A DNA stretch of 64,000 nucleotides from Pseudactinotalea terrae (GCF_009733845.1 NZ_WNXZ01000002.1:248001-312000); one strand, 5' to 3'; shown: positions 1-8,604, numbered from the stretch's first letter. Notes: generated from the letters alone by a model not told the origin. Translations and numbers: made by a program.

Positions 1-463
1 CACGAGCATCCGGGAGAACCTGCGCTACGCCCGGCCCGAGGCGACCGACGCCGAGATCGAGGAAGCGGCACGCGCGGCCCAGATCCACGATCTCATCGTG
101 GGTCTGCCGGAGGGTTACGACACGATCGTCGGCTCGCGCGGTCACCGCTTCTCGGGCGGTGAGAAGCAGCGCATCGCGATCGCCCGCACGATCCTGCGCG
201 ACCCGCTCGTGCTCGTGCTCGACGAGGCCACCTCGGCGCTCGACAACGCCACCGAGCGTGCGGTGCAGGAGGCGCTCGACGCGCTGGCGGTCGGTCGGAC
301 GACGATCACGATCGCGCACCGGCTCTCCACGATCGCGGATGCCGATCAGATCGCCGTGCTCGACGCGGGGCGCATCGTCGAGAAGGGCACGCATCCCGAG
401 CTCGTCGCACTCGGTGGCGAGTACGCCGACCTCGCCGGCAAGCAGGACCTCGTGCTCGCCTGA
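1..463 (+). CDS. ABC exporter ATP-binding domain, 3' end (partial)
   Basis: This is the C-terminal part of an ABC exporter; its start lies left of the window, and the reading frame is open from base 2. About 153 residues remain and cover the second half of the nucleotide-binding domain. The ABC signature SGGEKQR, Walker [14 protein letters not shown] and the H-loop AHRLST are all visible, followed by the usual GTHPEL tail. This arrangement is typical of type IV (MsbA/MDR-like) exporters, where this domain follows six membrane helices, but the membrane part is not in view and the substrate cannot be inferred. It converges with ogt, with only 7 bases between the stop codons. Confidence 0.93.
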   Translation, partial: TSIRENLRYARPEATDAEIEEAARAAQIHDLIVGLPEGYDTIVGSRGHRFSGGEKQRIAIARTILRDPLVLVLDEATSALDNATERAVQEALDALAVGRTTITIAHRLSTIADADQIAVLDAGRIVEKGTHPELVALGGEYADLAGKQDLVLA

Positions 464-470
464 GATCCGC

Positions 471-962
471 TCAGAACAGCGGCGTGGCGGAGGACTCCAG
501 GTCGAGCAGGTAGCGCTTGGTCGGCAGTCCGCCGCCGTAGCCGACGAGGCTGCCATCGGCGCCGATCACCCGGTGGCACGGCACGATGATCGAGATCGGG
601 TTGCGGTTGTTGGCCAGCCCGACCGCGCGGGCGAGCGTGTAACCGGCCTCCGGCCCGCCCAGCATCGCTGCCTGCTCCCCGTAGCTGCGGGTCTCGCCGT
701 AGGGGATGCGGCGCAGCGCCTCCCACGCGCGGCGCTGGAAGTCCGTGCCGCGTGGCGCCAACGGCAGGTCGAAGTCCCGTCGCTCGCCCGCGAAGTACTC
801 CGTGAGCTGCTCGGTGAGTGCCTCGAAACCCCGCGCGGCCAGCGGGATCTCCTCGAGAGAGGGCGGCATACGGTGGCCGGGGAACAGCAGCGACCGCAGC
901 CCATCCCCATCGGCGATCGCCACCAGCTCACCGATCGGCGTCTGGAGGTGGTGCCGTTGCAT
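471..962 (-). CDS. ogt: Methylated-DNA--protein-cysteine methyltransferase
   Basis: A suicide DNA-repair protein that transfers the methyl group of O6-methylguanine to its own cysteine. The 163-residue protein carries the active-site motif PCHRV (Cys129) preceded by NPISIIV. The C-terminal GYGGGLPTKRYLLDLE segment is typical of the family, and the length is normal for Ogt. I chose the ATG at 962, which begins MQRHHLQTPIGEL. Longer in-frame starts would run into the upstream inverted repeat and add residues the family does not have. No Ada regulatory domain is fused to it. Confidence 0.93.
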   Translation of the reverse strand: MQRHHLQTPIGELVAIADGDGLRSLLFPGHRMPPSLEEIPLAARGFEALTEQLTEYFAGERRDFDLPLAPRGTDFQRRAWEALRRIPYGETRSYGEQAAMLGGPEAGYTLARAVGLANNRNPISIIVPCHRVIGADGSLVGYGGGLPTKRYLLDLESSATPLF

Positions 963-1015
963 GACCCGATCCTGCCACCCGGCTCCGACACCGCGGCGGG
1001 GACGTGGGCTGGAAC

Positions 1016-1095
1016 GTGCACCACAGTCGTGGCCAGATGGCTCAGGCAAGCCCACAAGAGCGCGAATCACGCATCTGGCCACGACTGTGGTGCAC
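1016..1095. repeat. Perfect 24-bp inverted repeat
   Basis: Two perfectly complementary 24-base arms (1016-1039 and 1072-1095) flank a 32-base spacer. The left arm begins GTGCACCACAGTCGTGG. It lies between the stop of the VOC gene and the start of ogt, both on the minus strand, so it would form a long hairpin in any read-through transcript. There is no T-run, so it is not a classical intrinsic terminator. It could limit read-through or be one copy of a dispersed palindromic repeat. I did not notice a second copy in this window. Confidence 0.85.
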
Positions 1096-1124
1096 AGGGC
1101 CCCGTCGGTGGGTGTGCCGGGCGA

Positions 1125-1508
1125 TCAGTCCTGCTTCGGCGGGCAGAGGCAGAACGGGTGCCCGTGGGGGTCGATCATCACGGTCGACATCGTGGGGTTC
1201 GGCTGCTCGTCCGCGACGCTCGCACCGAGCTCGACGGCGGAGCGAACCGCCGCGTCGAGGTCACCGGTGCGCAGGTCGAGGTGGAACTGCTGCGGGTGCT
1301 GCTGACTGGGCCACTCCGGGCGCGTGTAGTCCTCCACGGTCTGGAAGTAGAGCGTGGAACCGAGGGCCTGCAGGCTCGCGACGCCGTACTCGGGGAAGTC
1401 GGTGACCTCACCCCCGGTCAGCGCACCGTAGAACGTGGCCAGCGCGGAGGCGTCGGGCGTGTCGATGGTGAAGGCGATGAGCTCGGTGACTGGTGCGGTT
1501 GTCGTCAT
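1125..1508 (-). CDS. VOC-family (glyoxalase/bleomycin-resistance fold) protein
   Basis: A 127-residue single-domain protein of the vicinal-oxygen-chelate fold. Visible hallmarks are the N-terminal IDTPDASALATFYGALTG segment (the beta-alpha unit that opens the fold), the central QQFHLDL strand with a candidate metal-binding His, and the C-terminal DPHGHPFCLCP segment. This layout matches the many small actinobacterial VOC proteins of unknown substrate. The ATG at 1508 gives a compact family-length protein. The enzymatic role cannot be assigned from sequence. Confidence 0.85.
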   Translation of the reverse strand: MTTTAPVTELIAFTIDTPDASALATFYGALTGGEVTDFPEYGVASLQALGSTLYFQTVEDYTRPEWPSQQHPQQFHLDLRTGDLDAAVRSAVELGASVADEQPNPTMSTVMIDPHGHPFCLCPPKQD

Positions 1509-1563
1509 GGTCCCAGCGTGCCCGCCGGAGCCTGGCTTGTCTTGAACGAATCCGACAGCTGCG

Positions 1564-2316
1564 TCATCGCAGCCGGTACACCGACACGTGGGACGTGGAC
1601 TCCGAGGTGAAGGGTGCCTGCGTGAAGTCGGCCCAGCGATGCTCGAGCTCCATGCCCGCCAGCTCGGCCATCAGGTCCAGCTCGCCGGGCCACACGTAAC
1701 GGAACGGGCTGAACGAGACCCGGGCCTCGCCGTCGGGCGAGTAGTGGATGTGGTGCGAGACCCCGCGCTGCGTGGACAGGTCGAGCACGTCCATCCCGAT
1801 GTATCCCTCGCGCGTGCTGAACACCTGCGCGTGCGCGCTGCCCACCGGCTGGGGCCGCGGCACCCAGAGCTCGACGACGAACCGGCCACCCGGTGCGAGG
1901 TGGGCCGCCGCGTTCCGGAAGCAGGCGACCTGCTCGGCCTGGGAGTACAGGTTCGAGATCGTGTTGAAGACCAGGTAGACGAGGGAGAACTCACCCGCGA
2001 CCCGAGCCTCGACCATGCTGCCCTCGGTCACCGGCAGCGTCTCGGCGTCCACGCGCGTGCGCAGCTCGGCGATCATCGCGGGCGAGAGCTCGATCCCGTG
2101 CACCTCGGTCCCGTGCTCACGTAGGGGGATCGCGACCCGGCCGGTGCCGACGGCGAGCTCGAGCGCGCGACCCTCACCGGCCAGCTCGGCGAGCGTCGCC
2201 ACGGTCGGTCCCAGCACCTCGGGCGCGAACATCGCCGAGCCGCCGTTCTCGTAGCCCTGCGCGGCCTGCTCGTCCCACAGGTCGCGCTGCGGCAGGTTCC
2301 AGATGTCCTTCGTCAC
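1564..2316 (-). CDS. Class I SAM-dependent methyltransferase
   Basis: A 250-residue methyltransferase. The SAM-binding motif I is ALELAVGTGRVAIPL, motif II includes VHGIELSPAMI, and HLAPGGRFVVEL is the post-core strand. I place the start at the GTG at 2316 (VTKDIWNL), because a GGAGAGG ribosome-binding site lies about 9 bases upstream; the in-frame GTG at 2325 would be too close to that site. The frame stays open far upstream, but that extension overlaps the MFS gene and is not coding. The methyl acceptor is unknown. Confidence 0.88.
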   Translation of the reverse strand: MTKDIWNLPQRDLWDEQAAQGYENGGSAMFAPEVLGPTVATLAELAGEGRALELAVGTGRVAIPLREHGTEVHGIELSPAMIAELRTRVDAETLPVTEGSMVEARVAGEFSLVYLVFNTISNLYSQAEQVACFRNAAAHLAPGGRFVVELWVPRPQPVGSAHAQVFSTREGYIGMDVLDLSTQRGVSHHIHYSPDGEARVSFSPFRYVWPGELDLMAELAGMELEHRWADFTQAPFTSESTSHVSVYRLR

Positions 2317-2366
2317 GCCGACCACCCTCTCCGGTCCTGGGCGGCGCGTCCACAGAAATGCTCGCC

Positions 2367-3617
2367 TCAGCCGCTCACCAGGCCACGGCGGCGCACGATC
2401 GCGACCACCGCGACGGCGGTCACCAGCACCATCGCGAGGATCGCCCAACGGACGCTCGCGGCATCCGCGACCGTGCCGACGACCGCGGAGGCCACCGGCC
2501 GGAACCCCACGAAGCAGATCATCCAGAACGCCATCACACGGCCACGAAGATGCTCGGGGACGCGCAGCAGCACCGCCGTGCTCACGCTGGTGACGGCGAT
2601 GATGAAGCCGGCACCGGCGACCGCGAAGCCGCCCAGGGCGCCAGCTGCCCAGGGCAGCGCGGCCACCGTGCCCATGCCGACCGTCAGGCAGCCCAGACCG
2701 GTCAGCAGCAGCGCGATCGTGCGCTCGGGCTTGCTGAGCCAGGTCACGAGCAGCAGCCCGACGGCCGATCCGATGCCGAAGGTCGAGGTCAGCGCTCCGA
2801 CCATCTCGGGTCCGGAGCCCAGGTCGGCAGCGAGCGCGGGTGCCAGCGTGATGCTCGGCTCGGCACCGAAGGTGACCGCGATGACCGCGAGCAGCAGAAG
2901 CAGCAGGCCCGGGTCGGAGCGCACGTGCTGCCATGCGGCGCGCACGGAGTAGTCGGTGCCGGCCTTGCGCGGCTCGTTGGCGGGGATCCGCACGACGATC
3001 AGCAGCATCAGGAAAGCCACCTGGCCGAGCGCCGCGATGGCGATCCCTGCGGCCGGACCCACCGCTGCCACGGTCGAGGCCCCCACGACCGGGCCGACCA
3101 CGCGCGCCACGGTCATCGGGGCGGTATTGAGCCCCATCGCGCGCGGCAGCTCGTCCCGGGTGACCAGCCGGGGAGTGACCGACTGCATCGCGGGGCCGCC
3201 GATCGCGAACCCGAACCCCACCGTGAGCGATCCGATCAGCACCGCTGTCGCGAGCGACCATCCGGTCGGATCCAGGAACCACACCCATGCGGCCAGCCCA
3301 CCTGCGCCGATGATGCAGACCACCCGGCCCAGCACGATCTGCCGCACGGGGTCGCCGCGGTCGGCCCACGTCCCGCTCAGCGGCGCGAGGATGAGCTGCG
3401 GCACGAACTGCGCGCCGGCGACCACCCCGACCGCCAGCGTGGAGCCGGTGGCGTCGAAGACCGAGATCGCGGCGGCCACGCTGAAGGCCCAGACACCGAT
3501 GATGCCGATGATCTTTCCCCAGAAGAGCCCGCCGAAGTCCCGGTCGAGCAGCAGCCGCAGGGTGCCCCGGGGAGCGGGCGCCGCGATCTGGGAGGCAGCG
3601 GTCGCGTCGGCTGTCAT
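2367..3617 (-). CDS. MFS transporter (enterobactin exporter EntS-like)
   Basis: A 416-residue major facilitator with about twelve hydrophobic segments. The loop LSGTWADRGDPVRQIVLGR matches the MFS motif A region between helices 2 and 3, and GSLTVGFGFAIGGPAMQS fits a helix 4-5 region. It resembles the MFS_3/EntS-type drug and siderophore exporters. Its ATG overlaps the marR stop in an ATGA, so the two are almost certainly co-transcribed and translationally coupled. Control by the MarR protein through the palindrome at 4084-4106 is likely. The substrate is unknown. Confidence 0.9.
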   Translation of the reverse strand: MTADATAASQIAAPAPRGTLRLLLDRDFGGLFWGKIIGIIGVWAFSVAAAISVFDATGSTLAVGVVAGAQFVPQLILAPLSGTWADRGDPVRQIVLGRVVCIIGAGGLAAWVWFLDPTGWSLATAVLIGSLTVGFGFAIGGPAMQSVTPRLVTRDELPRAMGLNTAPMTVARVVGPVVGASTVAAVGPAAGIAIAALGQVAFLMLLIVVRIPANEPRKAGTDYSVRAAWQHVRSDPGLLLLLLAVIAVTFGAEPSITLAPALAADLGSGPEMVGALTSTFGIGSAVGLLLVTWLSKPERTIALLLTGLGCLTVGMGTVAALPWAAGALGGFAVAGAGFIIAVTSVSTAVLLRVPEHLRGRVMAFWMICFVGFRPVASAVVGTVADAASVRWAILAMVLVTAVAVVAIVRRRGLVSG

Positions 3618-4102
3618 CGGCGGGCCGCCAGCTCGGCGCTGTACCCCTCGGTCAGCCGTCCCATCAGCTCGATCAGCCGGGCGAGGTCGTCGTCGTGCCA
3701 GCCCGAGGTGATCTGCGCGAGCAGCTCCTGGCGATTGGCGGTGGCCTGCGCGAGCGCGTCGCGCCCGGCCTCCGTGAGGTCGAGCCTCGCCTTGCGCTGG
3801 TCGTCGCCACAGGTCGACTTGGTGATGAGGCCCGCCGCGGTCATCGCCTGCACGGCTCGGCTCGCCGTCGACTGCTCGATCGCGTGGTCGACCGCGACAT
3901 CCTTGACGGTCGGGGTGCTTCCGCCCGCCGCGATCCGCTCGACCGTGCGGAGCACGCGCAGCCCGGCGATCCCCACCCCCTCGGGCATGCCGCGGAGCAG
4001 CAGCCGCCGGTAGGAGGGGCTGCGGCGCTGGCGGAGCAGCCGCACCACGAGCTCGTCCAGCCGGGAGAGGTCGTCGGACACGAATATATGTGTAGCACAC
4101 AT
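3614..4102 (-). CDS. MarR-family transcriptional regulator
   Basis: A winged-helix regulator of up to 162 residues. The core HTH and wing segment reads VKDVAVDHAIEQSTASRAVQ then GLITKSTCGDDQRKARLDLT, typical of MarR proteins that repress an adjacent exporter. The ATG at 4102 lies inside a perfect palindrome (4084-4106), so residues MCATHIFV are encoded by the operator itself. A GTG at 4081 (residue 8) is an alternative start just after the palindrome. No Shine-Dalgarno is evident for either, so a leaderless transcript is possible. It is coupled to the MFS gene by an ATGA overlap. Confidence 0.9.
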   Translation of the reverse strand: MCATHIFVSDDLSRLDELVVRLLRQRRSPSYRRLLLRGMPEGVGIAGLRVLRTVERIAAGGSTPTVKDVAVDHAIEQSTASRAVQAMTAAGLITKSTCGDDQRKARLDLTEAGRDALAQATANRQELLAQITSGWHDDDLARLIELMGRLTEGYSAELAARR

Positions 4103-4106
4103 ATAT
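4084..4106. promoter_or_regulatory. MarR operator: 23-bp perfect palindrome
   Basis: Two perfect 10-base arms, ATATATGTGT and ACACATATAT, are separated by AGC. The AT-rich block stands out in this GC-rich sequence and covers the marR start codon. Size and symmetry fit a MarR dimer site. Its position suggests autorepression of marR-MFS. The cysS promoter lies about 70 bases away on the other strand and is probably not directly blocked. Confidence 0.8.
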
Positions 4107-4175
4107 CTCGTGACGGCGGACCGCTCAGCACGCGGGATGGTCGCCGGCCGCGTCCGGCTGCTGAGATGACCTCAC

Positions 4176-4181
4176 TAGACT
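4176..4181 (+). promoter_or_regulatory. -10 box for leaderless cysS
   Basis: TAGACT lies 7 bases before the GTG start of cysS. This would place transcription initiation at or next to the start codon. No clear -35 box or Shine-Dalgarno is visible. Confidence 0.5.
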
Positions 4182-4188
4182 CCCCACC

Positions 4189-5601
4189 GTGGGACTGCAC
4201 CTCTACGACACGGCGAGCCGCGCCGTCCGACCCTTCCACCCGAAGACACCTGGTGAGGTCGGGATCTACCTGTGCGGCGCGACCGTGCAGGGCAGCCCGC
4301 ACATCGGGCACCTGCGATCGAGCATCGCCGTCGACATCCTGCGGCGCTGGTTGGAACGCAGCGGGCAGCGGGTCACGCTGATCCGGAACGTCACCGACAT
4401 CGACGACAAGATCCTCGCCAAGGCTGCCGACGCCGGGCAGCCCTGGTGGGCCTGGGCGCACAGGTACGAGCGCGAGTTCAGCGAGGCCTACGCCGCGCTC
4501 AACGTGCGGCCGCCCACCTACGAGCCCCGAGCCACCGGGCACATCACCGAGATGGTCGAGCTGATGGAGAGCCTGGTCGATCGCGGCCACGCCTACCCCG
4601 GTGACCCGGGCAACGTCTGGTTCGACGTGCGCTCCTGGAGCGACTACGGCGAGCTCACCCACCAACGGCCGGAGAACCTCGTCTCCGAGGAGGATGGGGT
4701 CGAGCCACCGGCCGACAAGCGCGACCCGCTCGACTTCGCGCTCTGGAAGGCCCCGAAGGGCGGTGAGCCCGAGACCGCGGCCTGGCCCACCCCCTACGGT
4801 CGCGGGCGCCCCGGCTGGCACCTCGAGTGCTCCGCGATGGCGCGCAAGTACCTCGGTGAGAGCTTCGACATCCACGCCGGCGGCATCGACCTGCGCTTCC
4901 CGCACCACGAGAACGAGCAGGCGCAGTCACGAGCCGCGGGCTGGGGCTTCGCGGGCCACTGGTTCCACAACGCCTGGGTCACGGTCAGCGGCGAGAAGAT
5001 GAGCAAGTCCCTCGGCAACTCGCTGATCGTCGGCGAGGTCTTGCGCGAGGCGGACCCGGTGCTGCTGCGCTATGCGCTCAGCGCCGTGCACTACCGCTCC
5101 ACGCTCGAGTACACCCCCGGCGTCTCGCTCATCGAGGCCGGGGCCGCCTGGGAGCGCATCACGGGGTTCGTCTCCCGCGCCATCCAGATCGACGACGGCG
5201 CGGCCGGGCCCGTCGCGGACGTCGCCCTCCCCGAGGGTTTCGCGAGCGCGATGAACGACGACGTCAACGTCTCGGCCGCGCTCGCGGTCGTGCACGAGAC
5301 GGTCCGGGCCGGCAACAGCGCGCTCGCGGCCGGTGCCGCCGCCACGCAGGAGGCGCTCGCGGCGCGCGGGATGCTCGACGTCCTCGGGCTGGACCCGCTC
5401 GACCCGCACTGGGCGGCCGCCAGCGGCTCCGACGCCTCGCGCGCCGCCCTGGACGTGCTCGTGCGGGCGGTGCTCGACGAGCGTGCACGGGCACGCGCGG
5501 AGAAGGACTGGGCACGCGCGGACGCGCTGCGCGACCGGCTCGCCGAGGCCGGTGTCCTCGTCGAGGACGGGGCCGACGGCGCACGGTGGTCGCTGCGCTG
5601 A
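4189..5601 (+). CDS. cysS: Cysteinyl-tRNA synthetase
   Basis: Charges tRNA-Cys in the cytoplasm. The 470-residue class I enzyme has HIGH at 38-41 (SPHIGH), KMSKS at 270-274, and zinc ligands consistent with Cys29, Cys214 (HLECS), His239 and Glu243 (HHENE). The C-terminal DALR-type helical domain is present. The long anticodon-side region and full length separate it from the shorter mycothiol ligase MshC. The GTG start at 4189 matches the family N-terminus and sits 7 bases after a TAGACT box. The cysS-rlmB neighbourhood is conserved in many actinobacteria. Confidence 0.97.
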   Translation: MGLHLYDTASRAVRPFHPKTPGEVGIYLCGATVQGSPHIGHLRSSIAVDILRRWLERSGQRVTLIRNVTDIDDKILAKAADAGQPWWAWAHRYEREFSEAYAALNVRPPTYEPRATGHITEMVELMESLVDRGHAYPGDPGNVWFDVRSWSDYGELTHQRPENLVSEEDGVEPPADKRDPLDFALWKAPKGGEPETAAWPTPYGRGRPGWHLECSAMARKYLGESFDIHAGGIDLRFPHHENEQAQSRAAGWGFAGHWFHNAWVTVSGEKMSKSLGNSLIVGEVLREADPVLLRYALSAVHYRSTLEYTPGVSLIEAGAAWERITGFVSRAIQIDDGAAGPVADVALPEGFASAMNDDVNVSAALAVVHETVRAGNSALAAGAAATQEALAARGMLDVLGLDPLDPHWAAASGSDASRAALDVLVRAVLDERARARAEKDWARADALRDRLAEAGVLVEDGADGARWSLR

Positions 5602-5618
5602 CATGAGACGATCAGGCG

Positions 5619-6599
5619 GTGGCAGGTAACTCACGTCGTCAGGGCGCCGTACGCAAGTCCGGCAGCAAGAAGGGCGCCACCGTCGGTTCCGGCGGTCAGC
5701 GGCGCCGAGGGCTCGAGGGCAAGGGCCCCACGCCCAAGGCCGAGGACCGGCCCTATCACGTCGCCCACAAGCGCAAGAAGTCGGCCGAGCGAGAGGCCTC
5801 CCGCGCGCCTGCGCAACGCAGCCGCGCACCGCGCCGTAGCGGTGAGCGCACCCACGAGATCGTGGCGGGGCGCAACGCGGTGGTGGAGGCGTTGCGCGCC
5901 GGGGTCCCGGCCACCACGGTCTGGCTCGCGAGCCGGATCGAGGCGGACGACCGCACCCGCGAGATCCTCCGCGAGGTGACCTCGCGCGGCGTGCCGCTGC
6001 TCGAGGTGGGCAAGCCCGAGCTCGACAAGCTCACCGAGGGTGCCGTCCACCAGGGCGTCGCCATGCAGGTGCCCGCGTACTCGTACCGGCAGCCCGAAGA
6101 CCTCCTCGACGACGCGCACGCGCTCGGACGCAGGCCGCTGATCGTCGCGCTCGACGGCGTCACCGACCCCCGGAACCTCGGTGCCGCGCTCCGCTCCGCC
6201 GGCGCGTTCGGCGCCGACGGGGTCGTGGTGCCCGAGCGGCGTGCCGCGGGCGTCACGGCCTCGGCGTGGAAGGTCTCGGCCGGGGCGGCGGCCCGGGTGC
6301 CGGTCGCGCGTGCGACCAACCTGGTTCGTGCCCTCAAGACCTATCAGGAGGCCGGCTGCTTCATCGTCGGTCTCGACGCCGGCGGCAGCGTCGAGATCGG
6401 CGAGCTCGAGGTCGCGAACGAGGCGCTCGTGCTCGTCTGCGGCTCGGAAGGGAAAGGGCTGTCCCGGCTCGTGCGGGAGACGTGCGACGTGATCGCCTCG
6501 ATCCCGATCGCCGCCAGCACCGAGTCGCTCAACGCAGGCACCGCCACGGGGATCGCCCTGTACGAGGTGGCTCGCCGCCGTCGCGAGTCCGATCGGTAG
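5619..6599 (+). CDS. rlmB: 23S rRNA (guanosine-2'-O-)-methyltransferase RlmB
   Basis: A SpoU/TrmH-family methyltransferase that modifies 23S rRNA (G2251 in E. coli numbering). The 326-residue protein has a lysine/arginine-rich extension of roughly 80 residues, common in actinobacterial RlmB. A substrate-binding domain follows (HEIVAGRNAVVEALRAG), then the SPOUT domain with ALDGVTDPRNLGAALRSA, GSEGKGLSRLV and SLNAGTATGIALYE, which form the trefoil-knot SAM site. The start is the GTG at 5619, 17 bases after cysS. Its TAG stop is also the first half of a candidate -10 box for the next gene. Confidence 0.93.
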   Translation: MAGNSRRQGAVRKSGSKKGATVGSGGQRRRGLEGKGPTPKAEDRPYHVAHKRKKSAEREASRAPAQRSRAPRRSGERTHEIVAGRNAVVEALRAGVPATTVWLASRIEADDRTREILREVTSRGVPLLEVGKPELDKLTEGAVHQGVAMQVPAYSYRQPEDLLDDAHALGRRPLIVALDGVTDPRNLGAALRSAGAFGADGVVVPERRAAGVTASAWKVSAGAAARVPVARATNLVRALKTYQEAGCFIVGLDAGGSVEIGELEVANEALVLVCGSEGKGLSRLVRETCDVIASIPIAASTESLNAGTATGIALYEVARRRRESDR

Positions 6600-6602
6600 G
6601 GT
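6597..6602 (+). promoter_or_regulatory. -10 box overlapping the rlmB stop codon
   Basis: TAGGGT begins with the TAG stop of rlmB and lies 6 bases before the ATG at 6609, the spacing expected for a leaderless start. Confidence 0.45.
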
Positions 6603-6608
6603 CTGACC

Positions 6609-7883
6609 ATGACGAACTGGCAGCGCCGGTCCGGGATGGTCACCGGTGACGCGGCCCATGCCGACCGCGCGCGAGGGTTCCTCGAGGGGGCGCTCGTGAT
6701 CGCGCTCGTCGAGTCGGAGCCCGACGCTCCCGACATGGTGGGCGTCACGGTGGCCACCGACGAGCAGGATCGGGTCGCCGTCGTCGACGACGCTCGCAGC
6801 ATGATCACCGCGGGTCCCACGCTCACCGAGCTGGCCGAGGCGCTCTCGGCCGCCTGCGATGCCGAGGTCGCCTTCGAGGACATGGTGGTCGGCGACGACC
6901 TCGCTGAGCAGCTCGACCGGAGCGACCCGTTCGACCCGGAGATCGACATCTCCTCGGCGTACGTTCCTGACCGTGCCGTGGTCTACACCCGGGCGGCCCT
7001 GACCGAGCTCGGCGCGCTGGTCAGCGCGATCGACATGCCGGTGCTCGTGGCGCCGCATCGTGAGGGCCACCTCGTGCTCGTCACCGACGGTCCGGCGCTC
7101 AGCGCCGTGGACTGGTCCGATGCGCTCAAGCCTGCCCTCGTGGTCGAGCAGGGTGCCGCGTACCCGGCGGCCGCGGTCATCGACGGCGACACCGCGTACG
7201 TGCACACCTGGGACCTGGTGGTCGAGGAGGTCCCCAGCGAGCCCGCCGCCGCCACCATCGCCCACGACTTCATCGACGCCACCCTGGGGATCGGCGGGCT
7301 CACGGAAAGGGTCACCGCCCTGCTGCCCGAGGCGGACCCCCGCGCTGTGCGCGCAGCGTTCGAGGCCACCTCGTCAGGTCCGCAGCGCCTGATCGACGCC
7401 CTGGGGCTGCCCGCGGAGCTGACCGACTATCTCGCGCACGGCGACACACCTGACCTCGCCGACGCGACCATTCTGCAGCCTGACGGGTTCGGGCAGGCCT
7501 TCGCCCGCGCGGTGACCGATGCGCAGGCACAGATGACCAAGAGCGTGCGTGAGCACACCGAGCAGATGCGTGAGCACACCGAGCAGGTGCGTGAGCGTGC
7601 CGAAGCAGCGCGCGTGCGCGCCGAGTCCGCTTTCGACGCCGCCGAGACCTTCACCGAGGAGGTCGTGGTCCCGATCCGCCAGTCGTGGTGGACCCCTGCC
7701 GTCGCGGCCGTGGAGGCCACGCTCGGGCTGCTGGCGCTGCGTCGCGCCGGCCGGGGCGCCCGGCTCGGGACCGGCACCAGCGCGGGGGAGCGCGTGCTCG
7801 GCATCGGCGGCGTGCTGCTGCTGGTGGATGCCGTGGTCAACACCGCTGTCTTTCTCGCGCCCCGGTTGCGGCGCGACCTCTAG
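6609..7883 (+). CDS. Unknown protein with heptad-repeat coiled coil and C-terminal membrane segments
   Basis: A 424-residue protein I do not recognise. Residues 1-220 are acidic and mixed alpha/beta, with no motif I can name. Residues about 310-355 form a coiled coil built on heptads VREHTEQ, MREHTEQ and VRERAEA. Two hydrophobic segments follow near residues 362-378 and 397-418, ending in a basic RLRRDL tail. The layout suggests a cytoplasmic body tethered to the membrane by a C-terminal hairpin. The ATG at 6609 is preceded by TAGGGT at leaderless spacing. No neighbour suggests a function. Confidence 0.8.
   Translation: MTNWQRRSGMVTGDAAHADRARGFLEGALVIALVESEPDAPDMVGVTVATDEQDRVAVVDDARSMITAGPTLTELAEALSAACDAEVAFEDMVVGDDLAEQLDRSDPFDPEIDISSAYVPDRAVVYTRAALTELGALVSAIDMPVLVAPHREGHLVLVTDGPALSAVDWSDALKPALVVEQGAAYPAAAVIDGDTAYVHTWDLVVEEVPSEPAAATIAHDFIDATLGIGGLTERVTALLPEADPRAVRAAFEATSSGPQRLIDALGLPAELTDYLAHGDTPDLADATILQPDGFGQAFARAVTDAQAQMTKSVREHTEQMREHTEQVRERAEAARVRAESAFDAAETFTEEVVVPIRQSWWTPAVAAVEATLGLLALRRAGRGARLGTGTSAGERVLGIGGVLLLVDAVVNTAVFLAPRLRRDL
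7546..7608 (+). repeat. Three 21-bp tandem repeats encoding heptads
   Basis: Units at 7546-7566, 7567-7587 and 7588-7608 each encode one heptad. The first two differ at one base; the third is diverged. The pattern suggests recent in-frame duplication within the coiled coil. Confidence 0.85.
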
Positions 7884-7903
7884 CCCCGGTCGTACACTCG
7901 TCC

Positions 7904-7923
7904 GCAGGCCCCGGTGGGCCTGC
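7904..7923 (+). terminator. Hairpin after the unknown protein
   Basis: A perfect 8-base stem (GCAGGCCC / GGGCCTGC) with a CGGT loop lies 20 bases after the stop at 7883. There is no T-run, so termination is plausible but not certain. Confidence 0.5.
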
Positions 7924-8040
7924 CGCCTGCCACGATGGTGAACCCCGGGAACGCATGGATCGATCAGGCCCTGACTGCCGATGGCGGCCCGGCCGGCAAC
8001 GCAGGCACCGGTGACGCGTGGGACCGCCGGAGGGTGAGTC

Positions 8041-8577
8041 ATGAGCAACAACGATCCGAAGCAGATGGCCAAGCGGCTCCGTGCCGAGTTGGCCGAGCGT
8101 GGCCTCGAGGTCACGCACGGGCAGGCGCTGGAGCTGGTCGCGCACCAGCATGGTCACGCGAACTGGAACACCATGGCGGCGGTGCCGGTGGTGCCTCCGC
8201 CGGCCCCCGAGCGCTCGCCCGGGCGGTCGCCGGGCGCGATCCCGATCTTCCGGATGTTCGACGTCGAGCGGACCCTCGAGTTCTATGTCGGCTTCCTCGG
8301 GTTCCGAGTGGCCTGGGAGCACCGGTTCGAGGAGGGGATGCCGTTGTACGTGGAGGTCGAGCGGGACCTCGTGCGACTGCACCTGTCCGAGCACCACGGC
8401 GACGCGACGCCGGGCAGCGCGGTGATCATCGACGTCGCGGACGCCGCTGCGCTGCAGCGTGAGCTCGCAGCCAAGGAGTACCGCTACGCCCGGCCGGGCC
8501 TCGAGCGGCAGGAGTGGGGGCTGTCCGTCACGGTGGGCGATCCGGCCGGCAACCGGCTGATCTTCCTCGAGCGATGA
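8041..8577 (+). CDS. Glyoxalase-superfamily protein with N-terminal helical domain
   Basis: A 178-residue two-part protein. Residues 1-48 form a small helical domain (MAKRLRAELAERGLEVTHGQ then HGHANWNTMAA) seen in glyoxalase-related proteins. Residues 60-178 form a VOC fold, with AIPIFRMFDVERTLEFYVGF, LVRLHLSEHHGD and VGDPAGNRLIFLER. The second half matches bleomycin-resistance-type VOC proteins. A GGAGGG ribosome-binding site precedes the ATG at 8041. The substrate is unknown. It converges on the DUF4032 gene. Confidence 0.87.
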   Translation: MSNNDPKQMAKRLRAELAERGLEVTHGQALELVAHQHGHANWNTMAAVPVVPPPAPERSPGRSPGAIPIFRMFDVERTLEFYVGFLGFRVAWEHRFEEGMPLYVEVERDLVRLHLSEHHGDATPGSAVIIDVADAAALQRELAAKEYRYARPGLERQEWGLSVTVGDPAGNRLIFLER

Positions 8578-8604
8578 GTCGCTCGGCGCCGCCGCCCGGC
8601 GGGG

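Noticed and set aside
1564-3369. A 601-residue frame that would fuse an upstream extension to the methyltransferase
   Set aside because: The extension overlaps the MFS gene in another frame and is low-complexity; a ribosome-binding site supports the GTG at 2316.
2367-4100. A 577-residue frame fusing the MFS protein to an N-terminal extension
   Set aside because: The extension lies over marR in another frame. MarR is recognisable and the MFS ATG overlaps its stop by ATGA.
4189-5601. Mycothiol ligase MshC, a CysS relative
   Set aside because: Full CysS length, canonical HIGH/KMSKS and linkage to rlmB favour cysteinyl-tRNA synthetase.
7546-7608. CRISPR-like array
   Set aside because: Repeats are contiguous, in frame and encode heptads; there are no spacers or cas genes.
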